Source: Pseudomonas sp. dw_358 (GTDB lineage: Bacteria > Pseudomonadota > Gammaproteobacteria > Pseudomonadales > Pseudomonadaceae). Taken from it: a stretch of DNA of 64,000 bases. A model generated the notes under the pieces. That model did no database searches. It was given only the letters and a program-made list of their open reading frames with translations, and was not told where the DNA came from. Each line of letters begins with the position of its first letter. Position 1 is the stretch's first letter. Shown one piece after another: positions 36,578 to 45,500 of the stretch. The translations under genes were made by a program, and so were the position numbers. The stretch is taken from positions 1 through 64,000 of the forward strand of contig NZ_JAAVUX010000004.1 of NCBI RefSeq assembly GCF_018449655.1, given 5' to 3'.

Positions 36578-36778
36578 ATGGCCGACAACCCTTTGGCGGC
36601 GCGCGAACGACAAGTACTGACGTTTACCGCCATGGGCAAGACCGCCGCACAGGTCGCCGTCGTCATGTTTCTGTCGGAGCGAACCATCAATTTTCATATC
36701 AGCAAGGTGGTGGCCAAGCTGGGTGCCGCCAACAAGACAGAGGCGGTAGCCATCGCCATTCGCGCCGGGTGGATCTAG
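36578..36778 (+). CDS. Solo LuxR-type HTH protein
   Basis: 66 residues from ATG 36578, supported by GGGAAGGA (36563-36570) 7 nt upstream; an in-frame GTG at 36527 would give 83 residues with a disordered leader. The whole protein is one GerE/LuxR HTH: LAARERQVLTFTAMGKTAAQ, then VAVVMFLSERTINFHISKVV and KLGAANKTEAVAIAIRAGWI. There is no receiver or autoinducer domain. It resembles the DNA-binding end of Pseudomonas LuxR-type quorum regulators. It may bind DNA as a dimer through the last helix, or be a leftover of a longer gene. Confidence 0.75.
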   Translation: MADNPLAARERQVLTFTAMGKTAAQVAVVMFLSERTINFHISKVVAKLGAANKTEAVAIAIRAGWI

Positions 36779-36787
36779 ATACATGCC

Positions 36788-37861
36788 CTAATACCCCGTC
36801 ATCTCCAGATACCCCTCACCCTGCTGACTGCCGTCAAAACGGATCGGCCCCTCCCAATAGGGTGTCGCCAGGCCCATCCAGGATCGATCGTTCAACGCGT
36901 GGGTGTGGATGTCCAGGCCCTTGCGCAGGATCTTGAGCGACCATTGGGTGGGCACCGAGTGGCCGTCGATCGTAGTCTTGGCCAAGGGTTGCAAGGCGAT
37001 ATCAGCGGCGGTCAACGGCTCGCTGCTGCCATCGGCTTCGATCCAGGTGCCACTCACATACGGTTGGCCGTCGGCGTGGCGCAAGCGGAACAGCATCAGC
37101 TGTCGACCGCCTTGCAAGTGCAGGGAAAACCAGTCCCAGCCTTGCTGGTTGGCGGCCATGTACTGGCTGCTCCATTCGCGATCCAGCCAGGCCGTGCCCT
37201 GAACCGGCACGCTGTGCCCGTCGATCTGCAGGTGGCCGCTGGCCTTGAGAAACGGCTGGCTGTAGTACCAGGAGGCCTGACCCTGATCGGACTTGCGGCT
37301 GTAGCCCTGCTGGCCTTGCAACACCAGTGGCTGCTCGGTGTGCAGTTGCAGGTCGTAGCCAAAGCCCTTGCCCTGGGCTTGAACCCGCAGGTTTTGCAGC
37401 GGGTCGCCGATGCTGGCGGTGGTGTGCAGTGACCAGTTGTCAATCCATGCACGCCAGGGGGTCGGATCGACGCCGGCCTGGCCAACGCCGCCTCGGCTGA
37501 TGCGCTGCTCGGCGTATTGCCGGGTGGCGGTGGTCAGGCCGGCATGGCCCAGCCACAGATTGCCATTGCCCCAGCCGGGCTGGTCGGCGCCGGGGGCCAG
37601 GGCACTGCGAAACAAGGTCCACTGCACGCCATAGTGCTGACCGTCGGGGTCCATCAGGTTGGCGGTCACATACCACCACTCGATGCGGTAGTCGGGGTGG
37701 GCGCTGTGGTCGCGAGGGAAGACGAGCGCATGGCCCGGGGTCACGGCGGTGAAGCCCGCACTGTCGCCGCCCAGCCCGGCAAAGCCCGGCTGGCTGTCGA
37801 CGTGGGGCTTGGGACCGCAGGCACACAGCAGCAGGCAGCAGAGCAACAGGTTACTTTTCAT
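36788..37861 (-). CDS. Lipocalin-like lipoprotein (CrtC/AttH family)
   Basis: 357 residues. Short lipoprotein signal MKSNLLLCCLLLCAC with Cys15. The mature part follows the AttH/hydroxyneurosporene-synthase (CrtC) fold: PDYRIEWWYVTANLMDPDGQ near residue 57, an FGYDLQLHTEQPLVL stretch and the GTAWLDREWSSQYMAANQQG segment near residue 225. CrtC enzymes hydrate carotenoids, but members next to ABC exporters are thought to handle lipid-like molecules in the envelope. Its start overlaps the permease stop by 11 nt. Substrate unknown. Confidence 0.85.
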   Translation of the reverse strand: MKSNLLLCCLLLCACGPKPHVDSQPGFAGLGGDSAGFTAVTPGHALVFPRDHSAHPDYRIEWWYVTANLMDPDGQHYGVQWTLFRSALAPGADQPGWGNGNLWLGHAGLTTATRQYAEQRISRGGVGQAGVDPTPWRAWIDNWSLHTTASIGDPLQNLRVQAQGKGFGYDLQLHTEQPLVLQGQQGYSRKSDQGQASWYYSQPFLKASGHLQIDGHSVPVQGTAWLDREWSSQYMAANQQGWDWFSLHLQGGRQLMLFRLRHADGQPYVSGTWIEADGSSEPLTAADIALQPLAKTTIDGHSVPTQWSLKILRKGLDIHTHALNDRSWMGLATPYWEGPIRFDGSQQGEGYLEMTGY

Positions 37862-40325
37862 CGACCAGTACCCTCAACAAATCCACCGGCCGGCTGCGCA
37901 GCAGGCGCACCATCGGCCAGGCCGACGCCAGCCCGGTGGCCAGCACCGCCAAGCCCAGCAGTTGCAGCAACTGGCCAGGAAACACCTGCAACGGCAGGCG
38001 CCAACCGAAGGCTTGTACATTGATCACCGCCACCAGGCACCAGGCCAGCAGGATGCCCAACGGCAGAGACAGGGCCAGGGTCAGCAGGGCAAGCATCCAG
38101 GTCTGGCCCAGGTTGATCAGCAACAGATGGCGTCGGCGCACGCCCATGGCCCATAGCGGTGCCAGTTGGCCCAGACGCCCTTGGCTCTGGGTCAGCAAGC
38201 TGATGAACAGGGCGACACCGGCGACACCCAGGGTCAGGCTGTTGAGGGCGGCAGTGGCGGCGAAGGTGCGCTCGAAGACTTGCTCGGCCCAGCGCTTGAG
38301 CTGGCTCTGGTCGACGATACGTCCATCGTCCAGGCTGAAGCGCCCGTTCAACTGTTGCCTGAGACTGTCGATCCGGGCGGGGTCCAGTTGCACCGCTACC
38401 CGGCTGATCGGCAGCTTCGGCCAGTGTTGCTGCAGATGATTGGATGCCACCAGGACGTGACCGCGAGGGTTGCCGTAGTCGGCGTAGGTGGCCAGCACCT
38501 GGGCGCGCCACACGCCCTGTTCGCTGGGCAGGGTGAGAAAGTCGCCCAGCTTGAGGTGCAAGCGCCGGGCCAGTTGTTCGCTGAGCATCAGGTTGTCACC
38601 CTGAAACAGTGAGTCCCACGGGTGATCATTCAGGGTGTCCAGCAACGGCCAATGCTGACGGTACAGCGGCGCGTCGATCACGCCGGCCATGTCCACCGGC
38701 CAGCCTTGCAGGCGGGTGTCCAGCTCACGGGCGGGCAGCACGTGCCGGACCACCGGTTGCTGTTGCAGCCAGTCGATCAGCGCCGGACTTTGCCCGGTGT
38801 CGGCCGGGCGCAGGTAGAGTTCGGCGCTCAGGCGCTGTTCCAGCCAGTGGTCGAAAGTCTGGCGGAAGCCGTTGATCATGCTGCCGGCGCCGACGTTGGT
38901 GGCCAGAGCCAGTAGCAGCGCCATCAATGCCAGGCTGATGCCGGGCAACTGCTGGCGGCAGTCAGCGAGAAACCACAGTCCCAGCGGGCCATATCGGCCC
39001 TGTCCCAGTACGCTCAGCGCCAGACTCAGCAGCACTGGCAGGCCAGCGGCCGCCGCCAGCAACAGCGCGCCCAGCAAGGCAAAGCCGCTGCCCAGGCTGT
39101 TGCCCCACAGCCACGCGGCCAAGGCCACCAGCAAAGCCGCCAGGGCCACCGCGCCCTGGCGGCGCAGGTAGCTGCGGTGCGCGCCATGCCAGGCTTCGTT
39201 ATCCGCCAGCGCCAGCACCGGCAGGCGCGCGGCGCGCCACAGGCTGCTGGCCCCGGCAACCAGCGCCCCCAGCACGCTCAGGCCCAGACCGCCGAGCCAC
39301 CAGACCGGGCTCAGGGTCAGTTCGCCCGCCACCTGGGCGCCGTACAGGCCGCGCAGGCTGGCGGCGACGTCGGGCAGCAAGAGACTGGCCAGCAGATAGC
39401 CACTGACGACTCCGGCCAGGCCACCGAGCATCGCCAGCCCGATCAGCTCCAGGGCCAGCACGCCGATCAGGCCGCGAGCACTCACACCACAGGCGCGCAA
39501 GGTGCGCAACAGGGGGCGGCGCTGTTCCAGCGCCAGACCGATGGCCGCGTGAACAATGAACAAGCCCACCACAAAGGCCAGCAAGCCCAGGGCGGCAAGG
39601 TTCAGGTGAAAGCTTTCGGTCAGGCGCGCCATGTCGCTGGTTTCGCCCTGGGCCTGCCATTGCAGGCGTGTGGCCCATTCGGCCGGCAAGGGCGCGTGGA
39701 AGCCCCGGGGCAGGGTCAGCCGGGAAATCTGTTCGGGGGCCTGCAACAGGCGCTGGGCCGCGCCGATGTCCATCAGCAGCAGGCCGGGGGCCATGCCGGC
39801 CCTTTGTTGCAGGGGCGGCAGGCGTTCGCCGGTGGAGGTCAGTGGTTGCTCGCCATCCTGCCAGTGCCATTCGTGCAGGGTCTGGGTGGCAATCCAGGTA
39901 CGGCCGGGGGTGCCGATGAACCGGGTCAGTTCGTCCAACTGTGGCACGGCGCCGGCCAGCGGCGCATCGCCGGGCAAGGTCAGCGGCTCGACACCCAGCA
40001 CATCGAGGCTGCGGTTCGCCGCGCCGGTGGCCAGTTGCACGCGGCCTTGCAACGCGGGAGAGACCGGCCAGCCCAGCAGGCGCAGTTGCACGAACGTGGC
40101 CTGGCTCAGGCGGCCACCCTCGGGCGCCACCAATGTCGGCAGCGGCTGGCCCCCGATCAACTGGCTGGCCTGGGCGTAGCTTTGCCGTGCCTGACCGTTA
40201 AGCGCCAGCACGCCGGTGAGCAGGGCGGTGGCCAGCCACAGGCCGGTGAATACGCTGAAAAACTGCACCGGGTGTTTACGCCAGTGGCTGAGCAGGGCGC
40301 GCAGGCTCCAGATCAAGGTATTCAT
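37851..40325 (-). CDS. ABC transporter permease, FtsX/MacB type, two FtsX modules
   Basis: 824 residues. One N-terminal transmembrane helix, a periplasmic domain, three helices near residues 250-360, a further pair near 390-445, another periplasmic domain and three C-terminal helices near 690-810 (MWMLALLTLALSLPLGILLA). This double FtsX-like layout is that of LolCE/YbbP-type mechanotransmission permeases, which move lipids or lipoproteins out of the inner membrane without channel transport. One base after the ATPase gene and overlapping the lipocalin gene. Confidence 0.88.
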   Translation of the reverse strand: MNTLIWSLRALLSHWRKHPVQFFSVFTGLWLATALLTGVLALNGQARQSYAQASQLIGGQPLPTLVAPEGGRLSQATFVQLRLLGWPVSPALQGRVQLATGAANRSLDVLGVEPLTLPGDAPLAGAVPQLDELTRFIGTPGRTWIATQTLHEWHWQDGEQPLTSTGERLPPLQQRAGMAPGLLLMDIGAAQRLLQAPEQISRLTLPRGFHAPLPAEWATRLQWQAQGETSDMARLTESFHLNLAALGLLAFVVGLFIVHAAIGLALEQRRPLLRTLRACGVSARGLIGVLALELIGLAMLGGLAGVVSGYLLASLLLPDVAASLRGLYGAQVAGELTLSPVWWLGGLGLSVLGALVAGASSLWRAARLPVLALADNEAWHGAHRSYLRRQGAVALAALLVALAAWLWGNSLGSGFALLGALLLAAAAGLPVLLSLALSVLGQGRYGPLGLWFLADCRQQLPGISLALMALLLALATNVGAGSMINGFRQTFDHWLEQRLSAELYLRPADTGQSPALIDWLQQQPVVRHVLPARELDTRLQGWPVDMAGVIDAPLYRQHWPLLDTLNDHPWDSLFQGDNLMLSEQLARRLHLKLGDFLTLPSEQGVWRAQVLATYADYGNPRGHVLVASNHLQQHWPKLPISRVAVQLDPARIDSLRQQLNGRFSLDDGRIVDQSQLKRWAEQVFERTFAATAALNSLTLGVAGVALFISLLTQSQGRLGQLAPLWAMGVRRRHLLLINLGQTWMLALLTLALSLPLGILLAWCLVAVINVQAFGWRLPLQVFPGQLLQLLGLAVLATGLASAWPMVRLLRSRPVDLLRVLVDEK

Positions 40326-40326
40326 C

Positions 40327-40995
40327 TCAGGGGGTGGCCGCCGGGTGGACGCGCCCGGCCCGCAGGACCACGGTGCGTTGCAGCTGGCTGGCCACCAAAG
40401 GGCTGTGGGTCACCATCAGCAAGGTGCTGGCGCTGTCGCGTTGCAACTCCAGCAACAACTGCAAGACATTGGCACTGGTGCTTTCATCGAGGTTGCCGGT
40501 GGGTTCGTCGGCCAATAACAGGCGCGGTTTGCCGGCCAGAGCACGCCCTAGTGCGACCCGTTGCTGTTGGCCGCCGGAGAGCTGTTCCGGATAGCGTCCG
40601 AGCAGATCAGCCAGGCCCAGGCGTTCGATCAGTTGGTCCTGCCAGACTTGGTCATAGCGTTGCGCCAGACGCGCCTGAAAGGCCAGGTTGTCGGCGACCG
40701 TGAGGCTACCCACCAGATGAAATTGCTGGAAGATCAGCCCCACTTCGCGCCGGCGCCAGTCGGCCAGCTGATGTTCGGCCAGGCCCTCCAGCGCCAGGCC
40801 AGCGACTTGCAAGGTGCCGCTGTCAAAGCGGTCGAGCCCGGCGACCAGGTGCAGCAGGGTGCTCTTGCCGCTGCCCGATTCGCCCATCAATGCCAGGCTG
40901 GCGCCGCTGGCCAGGGTCAGGTCGATGCCTTGCAGAATCTGCAGTGGCCCCTGTGGCGTGACGTAGTGCTTGTGCAGCCCTTCGATCAACAGCAT
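40327..40995 (-). CDS. ABC transporter ATPase, LolD/MacB type
   Basis: 222 residues with a complete ATPase: Walker A GESGSGKST near residue 38, Q-loop LIFQQFHLVGSLTVADNL, signature LSGGQQQRVALGRALAG near residue 140, Walker B LLLADEPTGNLD and H-loop VTHSP. The DEPTGNLD and QQFHLVGSLT forms mark the o228/LolD family, which partners FtsX-like permeases. It starts 3 nt after the mnmC stop, so transcription may come from the mnmC promoter. Confidence 0.93.
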   Translation of the reverse strand: MLLIEGLHKHYVTPQGPLQILQGIDLTLASGASLALMGESGSGKSTLLHLVAGLDRFDSGTLQVAGLALEGLAEHQLADWRRREVGLIFQQFHLVGSLTVADNLAFQARLAQRYDQVWQDQLIERLGLADLLGRYPEQLSGGQQQRVALGRALAGKPRLLLADEPTGNLDESTSANVLQLLLELQRDSASTLLMVTHSPLVASQLQRTVVLRAGRVHPAATP

Positions 40996-40998
40996 GGG

Positions 40999-42960
40999 TC
41001 ATCCTTTCTGGCGGATCAGTCGGCGCAGGGCAAAACGGTTGGGGTGACAGGCATAGGCGACGTCCCGAGGCACCGGCAGCGGCTCATTATCGAGCCACGC
41101 AGCGATCAGCTCGCCGGCCAGGGGCGCAGTGATCAAGCCCCGCGAGCCATGGCCGCTGTTGACGTACAGACCGTCGAGCCAAGGGCAAGGCGTCTGCGGT
41201 ACCTGGCGGGCGTCCTTGGACAATACGGCATAGGCCAGGGCAAAAGCGCCCTCGTCGGCCACCGGACCGACGATGGGCAGGTAGTCCGGGCTGGTGCAGC
41301 GGAAGGCCGCGCGGCCGGGCAGGGTGGCCTGGGCATCGATCTGCAGGCGCTGGCGCAGGTCCGGGGAAATCTCGTCCAGCAGCGCAAGGTTGCTCGCCTG
41401 TTCGGCGGCGGTGGGCGTCAGATCGGTGCTGTGGAAGTCGAAGCTGGCGCCCAAGGTGTGTTGACCCAGGCGCGCCGGCGCCAGGTAGCCTTCGGCGCAG
41501 ACCACCGTGTGCAAGGCCGCGCTGGCGGGGGTCTGGCTCAGGCAGGTGATCTGACCGCGAATGCGCTTGAGCGGCAAGTGCGCCGTGAACGGCAGCTGGG
41601 TCACCTCGGCCGCGCTGGCGAGCACCACCACGGGTGCGCTGGCCAGCAGTTGGTGATCGTCCCAGGCTTGCCAGTGCTGCTCGACACGGCGCAATTGCAG
41701 CACGGCGTGGTGGGGCAGCAGGGTGATCAACGGGTGGCCGGCAAGCCAGCGGCACAGGGCCGGTGGGTGCACCCAACCCCCTTCCGGGTAGAACAGGCCG
41801 CCCTGGGCCAGTTCGACGCCGGCCAGGGCTTGAGCCTGCTCGCGGGAAACCGGCTGTAGCAGGTCATCGGGGAAGGCCTTGGCGAGCTTGTCCTGACGGG
41901 CCTGTTCCTTGTCGTCGAAGGCCAGTTGCAAGACTCCGCAAGCGTCCCAGTCGCGTCCCCGCTGCAGGCGTTCCAGCAGCCGGCGCGTGTGCCCGAAGCC
42001 GCTCAGAATCAATTGAGACAACGCCGTGCCATGGGCCGAAAGCTTGAGATAGAGCACGCCCTGAGGATTGCCCGAGGCTTCCTGGGCCACATCGCCGTGG
42101 CGCTCCAGCAAGCTGACCCGCCAGCCCCGCGCCGCCAGACTGGCGGCGGTGGCGCAACCGGCCAGACCGGCCCCCACCACCAGCGCATGGCGCTCGCCGG
42201 CAACGACCGCCGGGCGCGCAAACCAAGGTGCAGGCGCCGAGCTCGGCTCGCCAATGAAGGCGCCGCGCAGCACCTCCCATTTGTGCCCGATACCTGGCAC
42301 CCGTTTCATCTTGAACCCGGCCGCCGCCAAGCTGCGGCGCACCCAGCCGGTGCTGGTGAAGGTGCCCAGCGTCGCCCCCGGCGCCGACAACCGCGCCAGC
42401 TCGGCGAACAGTTCCGGGGTCCACATCTGCGGGTTCTTCGCCGGGGCGAAACCATCGAGGAACCAGGCGTCGATCTGGCCTTCGATCTGCGGCAACTGCT
42501 CCAGCGCGTCGCCGATCAACAGGGTCAAGGTCACTCGGCCATCAGCGAACACCAGCCGTTGAAAGCCCGGGTGCACGGCCACGTAGTGCGCCAGCAGCGG
42601 TTCGGCAAAGGCAACCAGCTGCGGCCACAGTGCCAGGGCGCGGCTCAGGTCGGCGTGGCTGAGGGGGTATTTTTCCACCGTGACAAAGTGCAGGCGCGCT
42701 CCGGCGCGTGCGTGTGTCTCGAACACTTGCCAGGCACAGAGGAAGTTCAGCCCGGTGCCGAAGCCTGTTTCGCCAATCACCAGGTGTTCGCCGTCGCCGA
42801 GGGCAGCAAAGCGCTCGCTCAAGCGGTTCTGGTCGATGAAGACGTGACGGGTTTCCGCCAGCCCGGCCTCGAGCGAAAAGTACACGTCGTCGAATGCTCG
42901 CGAGCGGGGACGGCCCTGTTCGTCCCAGTCGAGCTGGGCGTGGTGTGGCAAGTGGCTCAT
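40999..42960 (-). CDS. mnmC: Bifunctional tRNA 5-methylaminomethyl-2-thiouridine enzyme MnmC
   Basis: 653 residues from ATG 42960 (MSHLPHHAQLDWDEQGRPRS). The N-terminal methyltransferase domain (1 to about 240) has GETGFGTGLNFLCAW and DAWFLDGFAPAKNPQMWTPE. The C-terminal FAD domain starts with ALVVGAGLAGCATAASLAAR near residue 258 and ends with SGHGSRGLITAPLAGELIA. MnmC converts cmnm5s2U to nm5s2U and then mnm5s2U at tRNA position 34. Divergent from pap with 106 bp between; the ABC genes follow closely. Confidence 0.96.
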   Translation of the reverse strand: MSHLPHHAQLDWDEQGRPRSRAFDDVYFSLEAGLAETRHVFIDQNRLSERFAALGDGEHLVIGETGFGTGLNFLCAWQVFETHARAGARLHFVTVEKYPLSHADLSRALALWPQLVAFAEPLLAHYVAVHPGFQRLVFADGRVTLTLLIGDALEQLPQIEGQIDAWFLDGFAPAKNPQMWTPELFAELARLSAPGATLGTFTSTGWVRRSLAAAGFKMKRVPGIGHKWEVLRGAFIGEPSSAPAPWFARPAVVAGERHALVVGAGLAGCATAASLAARGWRVSLLERHGDVAQEASGNPQGVLYLKLSAHGTALSQLILSGFGHTRRLLERLQRGRDWDACGVLQLAFDDKEQARQDKLAKAFPDDLLQPVSREQAQALAGVELAQGGLFYPEGGWVHPPALCRWLAGHPLITLLPHHAVLQLRRVEQHWQAWDDHQLLASAPVVVLASAAEVTQLPFTAHLPLKRIRGQITCLSQTPASAALHTVVCAEGYLAPARLGQHTLGASFDFHSTDLTPTAAEQASNLALLDEISPDLRQRLQIDAQATLPGRAAFRCTSPDYLPIVGPVADEGAFALAYAVLSKDARQVPQTPCPWLDGLYVNSGHGSRGLITAPLAGELIAAWLDNEPLPVPRDVAYACHPNRFALRRLIRQKG

Positions 42961-43066
42961 GAAACGCTCTGGATGAAGGCCGAGCCGGGATTCTACTCTC
43001 CCAGAACTAAAGCCTGCACCGTCGGTCGTCTTAGGGTGCTCATCGCGATCAAGGAATCCATCCCTC

Positions 43067-44563
43067 ATGTTCGAATCCGCCGAAATCGGTCACGCCGTCG
43101 ACAAGGACACCTACAAGGCCCAGGTTCCCGCCCTGCGCGAAGCGCTGCTCGAAGCCCAGTACGACCTGCAACAGCAGGCGCGCATGCCGGTGATCATCCT
43201 GATCAACGGCATCGAAGGCGCCGGCAAGGGCGAGACGGTCAAGCTGCTCAACGAGTGGATGGACCCGCGCCTGATCGAGGTGCGCACCTTCGACGCCCAG
43301 ACCGACGAGGAGCTCGCGCGGCCACCGGCCTGGCGTTATTGGCGTCAGTTGCCCGCGAAAGGGCGCATGGCGGTGTTCTTTGGCAACTGGTACAGCCAGA
43401 TGATCCAGGACCGCGTCCACGGCCGCTTCAAGGACGCTGTGCTCGACCAGGCCATCAACGAGGCCGAGCGCCTGGAGCAGATGCTCTGCGACGAAGGCGC
43501 GCTGATCTTCAAGTTCTGGTTTCACCTTTCCCACAAACAGATGAAAAAGCGTCTGGAAACCCTCAAGGACGACCCGCTGCACAGCTGGCGCATCAGCCCG
43601 CTGGACTGGCAGCAGTCCAAGACCTACAAGCGTTTCGTGCGTTTCGGCGAGCGGGTCCTGCGGCGCACCAGCCGCGACTACGCGCCCTGGCATGTCATTG
43701 AAGGCGCCGACCCCCACTACCGCAGCCTGGCGGTGGGCAACATCTTGCTGGAGGGCTTGCAGGCCGCCCTGAAACAACCGGTGACGCCGGTGCATCAAGC
43801 CATGGCGCCGCTGGGCGAGAGCCTCGACAAGCGCAGCCTGCTGCGCAGCCTGGACCTGACCAAGGCGCTGGAAAAAGACGATTACGAAAAGCAGCTCACC
43901 GCCGAGCAGGCGCGCTTTTCCCTGCTGATGCGCGACAAACGCATGCGCCGCCATGCGTTGGTGGCGGTTTTCGAAGGCAATGATGCGGCCGGCAAAGGCG
44001 GCGCCATCCGCCGCGTCGCCGCTGCGCTCGACCCGCGCCAATACCACATCGTGCCAATTGCCGCTCCCACCCAGGACGAGCTGGCACAACCCTACCTGTG
44101 GCGCTTCTGGCGGCAGATTCCTGCGCGTGGGCAGTTCACCGTGTTCGACCGCTCCTGGTATGGCCGGGTGCTGGTGGAGCGAGTCGAAGGCTTTGCCAGC
44201 CAGGCCGACTGGATGCGCGCCTACGGCGAGATCAACGACTTTGAAGAACAGCTGCGCCGCTCCGGGGTGATCGTGGTCAAGTTCTGGTTGTCCATCGACC
44301 AAAAGACCCAGCTGGAACGCTTCAAGGCCCGGGAAAAGATCCCTTTCAAGCGCTACAAGATCACCGACGACGACTGGCGCAACCGTGACAAGTGGGATTT
44401 GTATGCGGACGCGGTAAACGACATGGTCGACCGCACCAGCACCGAGGTCTCGCCCTGGACCTTGGTGGAAGCCAATGACAAGCACTATGCCCGGGTGAAG
44501 GTGTTGCGCACGTTGGGTGATGCGTTGGAGGAGGCGTTCAAGAAGAGTGACAAGAAGGGTTAA
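43067..44563 (+). CDS. pap: Polyphosphate:AMP phosphotransferase (class II PPK2)
   Basis: 498 residues made of two tandem PPK2 domains. Each has a P-loop: GIEGAGKGET near residue 48 and GNDAAGKGGAI near residue 304. The C-terminal, catalytic module also shows the lid DRSWYGRVLVERVEGFA and the motif WRFWRQIPARGQF. It transfers phosphate from polyphosphate to AMP, giving ADP. AAGGA precedes ATG 43067. It converges on the GntR gene with the stops overlapping by 4 nt. Confidence 0.95.
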   Translation: MFESAEIGHAVDKDTYKAQVPALREALLEAQYDLQQQARMPVIILINGIEGAGKGETVKLLNEWMDPRLIEVRTFDAQTDEELARPPAWRYWRQLPAKGRMAVFFGNWYSQMIQDRVHGRFKDAVLDQAINEAERLEQMLCDEGALIFKFWFHLSHKQMKKRLETLKDDPLHSWRISPLDWQQSKTYKRFVRFGERVLRRTSRDYAPWHVIEGADPHYRSLAVGNILLEGLQAALKQPVTPVHQAMAPLGESLDKRSLLRSLDLTKALEKDDYEKQLTAEQARFSLLMRDKRMRRHALVAVFEGNDAAGKGGAIRRVAAALDPRQYHIVPIAAPTQDELAQPYLWRFWRQIPARGQFTVFDRSWYGRVLVERVEGFASQADWMRAYGEINDFEEQLRRSGVIVVKFWLSIDQKTQLERFKAREKIPFKRYKITDDDWRNRDKWDLYADAVNDMVDRTSTEVSPWTLVEANDKHYARVKVLRTLGDALEEAFKKSDKKG

Positions 44564-45282
44564 AGCCCAAGATCCACGCCCAACACCACCCCCAGCGCAT
44601 TGCGTGCATCGTCCAGTTGCACCAGCGTGGCCTGCCGCGCCGCGAGGGCGTCGCGGTTTTCGATGGCGGTGAGAATCGCCTTGTGTCGCGGCATGGCCAG
44701 TTCGTGCAGGTTGGGCCGCTGGTTGGAGTGCTTCAACGCTTCGCGCAGGGCCAGGGAAAGCATATTGCACAGGTGCGAAAGCAGGTCGTTGTGCGTGGCA
44801 TCGGCGATACGGCTGTGAAAGTCCAGGTCCGGCTGCAGCAGCGCGGCGGTGTCCGGGGCGGCTTCCATGCGTTGGTAGGCTTCGCCGATGGCGGCGATCT
44901 CGGCGTCGCTGGCGTGTTGTGCGGCGAGGGCAGCGGCGGCCGGTTCGATGATGGCGCGCACGCTGGTGAGCAGGGCAAAAAATTCATTCTGCGGCGAGCT
45001 TTGCATCAGCCAGTGCAGCACATCGGGGTCCAGCAGGTGCCATTCGCGACGGGCCTTGACCACGGTGCCGACGCGGGGGCGCGAATACACCAGCCCCTTG
45101 GCCACCAGCACCCGGGTCGCCTCGCGCAGCACAGGGCGGCTGACCGCGTATTCCTCGCACAGCAGCGCTTCGGCGGGCAGCTTGTCGTCCGGCTTGAAGC
45201 GGCCGGAAACGATCTGCAGGCCGATGTCCTGGACGATGCGCGTGTGCATGCTCTTGCGGTCGGAGGGTTTGCGGTAATCCAT
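44560..45282 (-). CDS. GntR-family regulator (FadR/FCD) of the sugar-acid cluster
   Basis: 240 residues. Winged HTH at about 12-75 (DKLPAEALLCEEYAVSRPVL; LVAKGLVYSRPRVGTVV), then an all-helical FCD ligand domain with the metal-binding set D and H in DLDFHSRIADATHN and H in PRHKAILTAIENRD. FCD regulators usually repress and release DNA when a sugar-acid intermediate binds. It is downstream of the dehydratase gene on the same strand (218-bp gap with a REPIN-like repeat), so it likely controls the divergent dehydratase/MFS promoter. Confidence 0.9.
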   Translation of the reverse strand: MDYRKPSDRKSMHTRIVQDIGLQIVSGRFKPDDKLPAEALLCEEYAVSRPVLREATRVLVAKGLVYSRPRVGTVVKARREWHLLDPDVLHWLMQSSPQNEFFALLTSVRAIIEPAAAALAAQHASDAEIAAIGEAYQRMEAAPDTAALLQPDLDFHSRIADATHNDLLSHLCNMLSLALREALKHSNQRPNLHELAMPRHKAILTAIENRDALAARQATLVQLDDARNALGVVLGVDLGL

Positions 45283-45391
45283 GGGGCTGCTGAAGGTCCG
45301 GGCCGGGGAGAGCGGGCATCATAGCGGATATCCGCGAGGGATGGCTTTGGCGGCAGGGATTGATGGGGCAACCGCTCAGGTTGCGGTTGAC

Positions 45392-45482
45392 CCTGTGGGA
45401 GCAGCCCTAGGGCGCAATGCATCACCGCGCAATACCGCCCGACCGGGCTGCCTGCCTCGCGCCCAAGGGCGGCTCCCACAGC
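45392..45482. repeat. REPIN-like repeat, copy 1
   Basis: CTGTGGGAGC at the left and GGCTCCCACAG at the right pair to bring the ends together; inner arms (CCCTAGGGCGC / GCGCCCAAGGG) pair further. Its reverse complement aligns with copy 2 at 49777-49865 over the GCGCGGTGATGC core. It lies between the dehydratase and GntR genes. Confidence 0.7.
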
Positions 45483-45500
45483 AGCCGGCGTCTGCGGACC

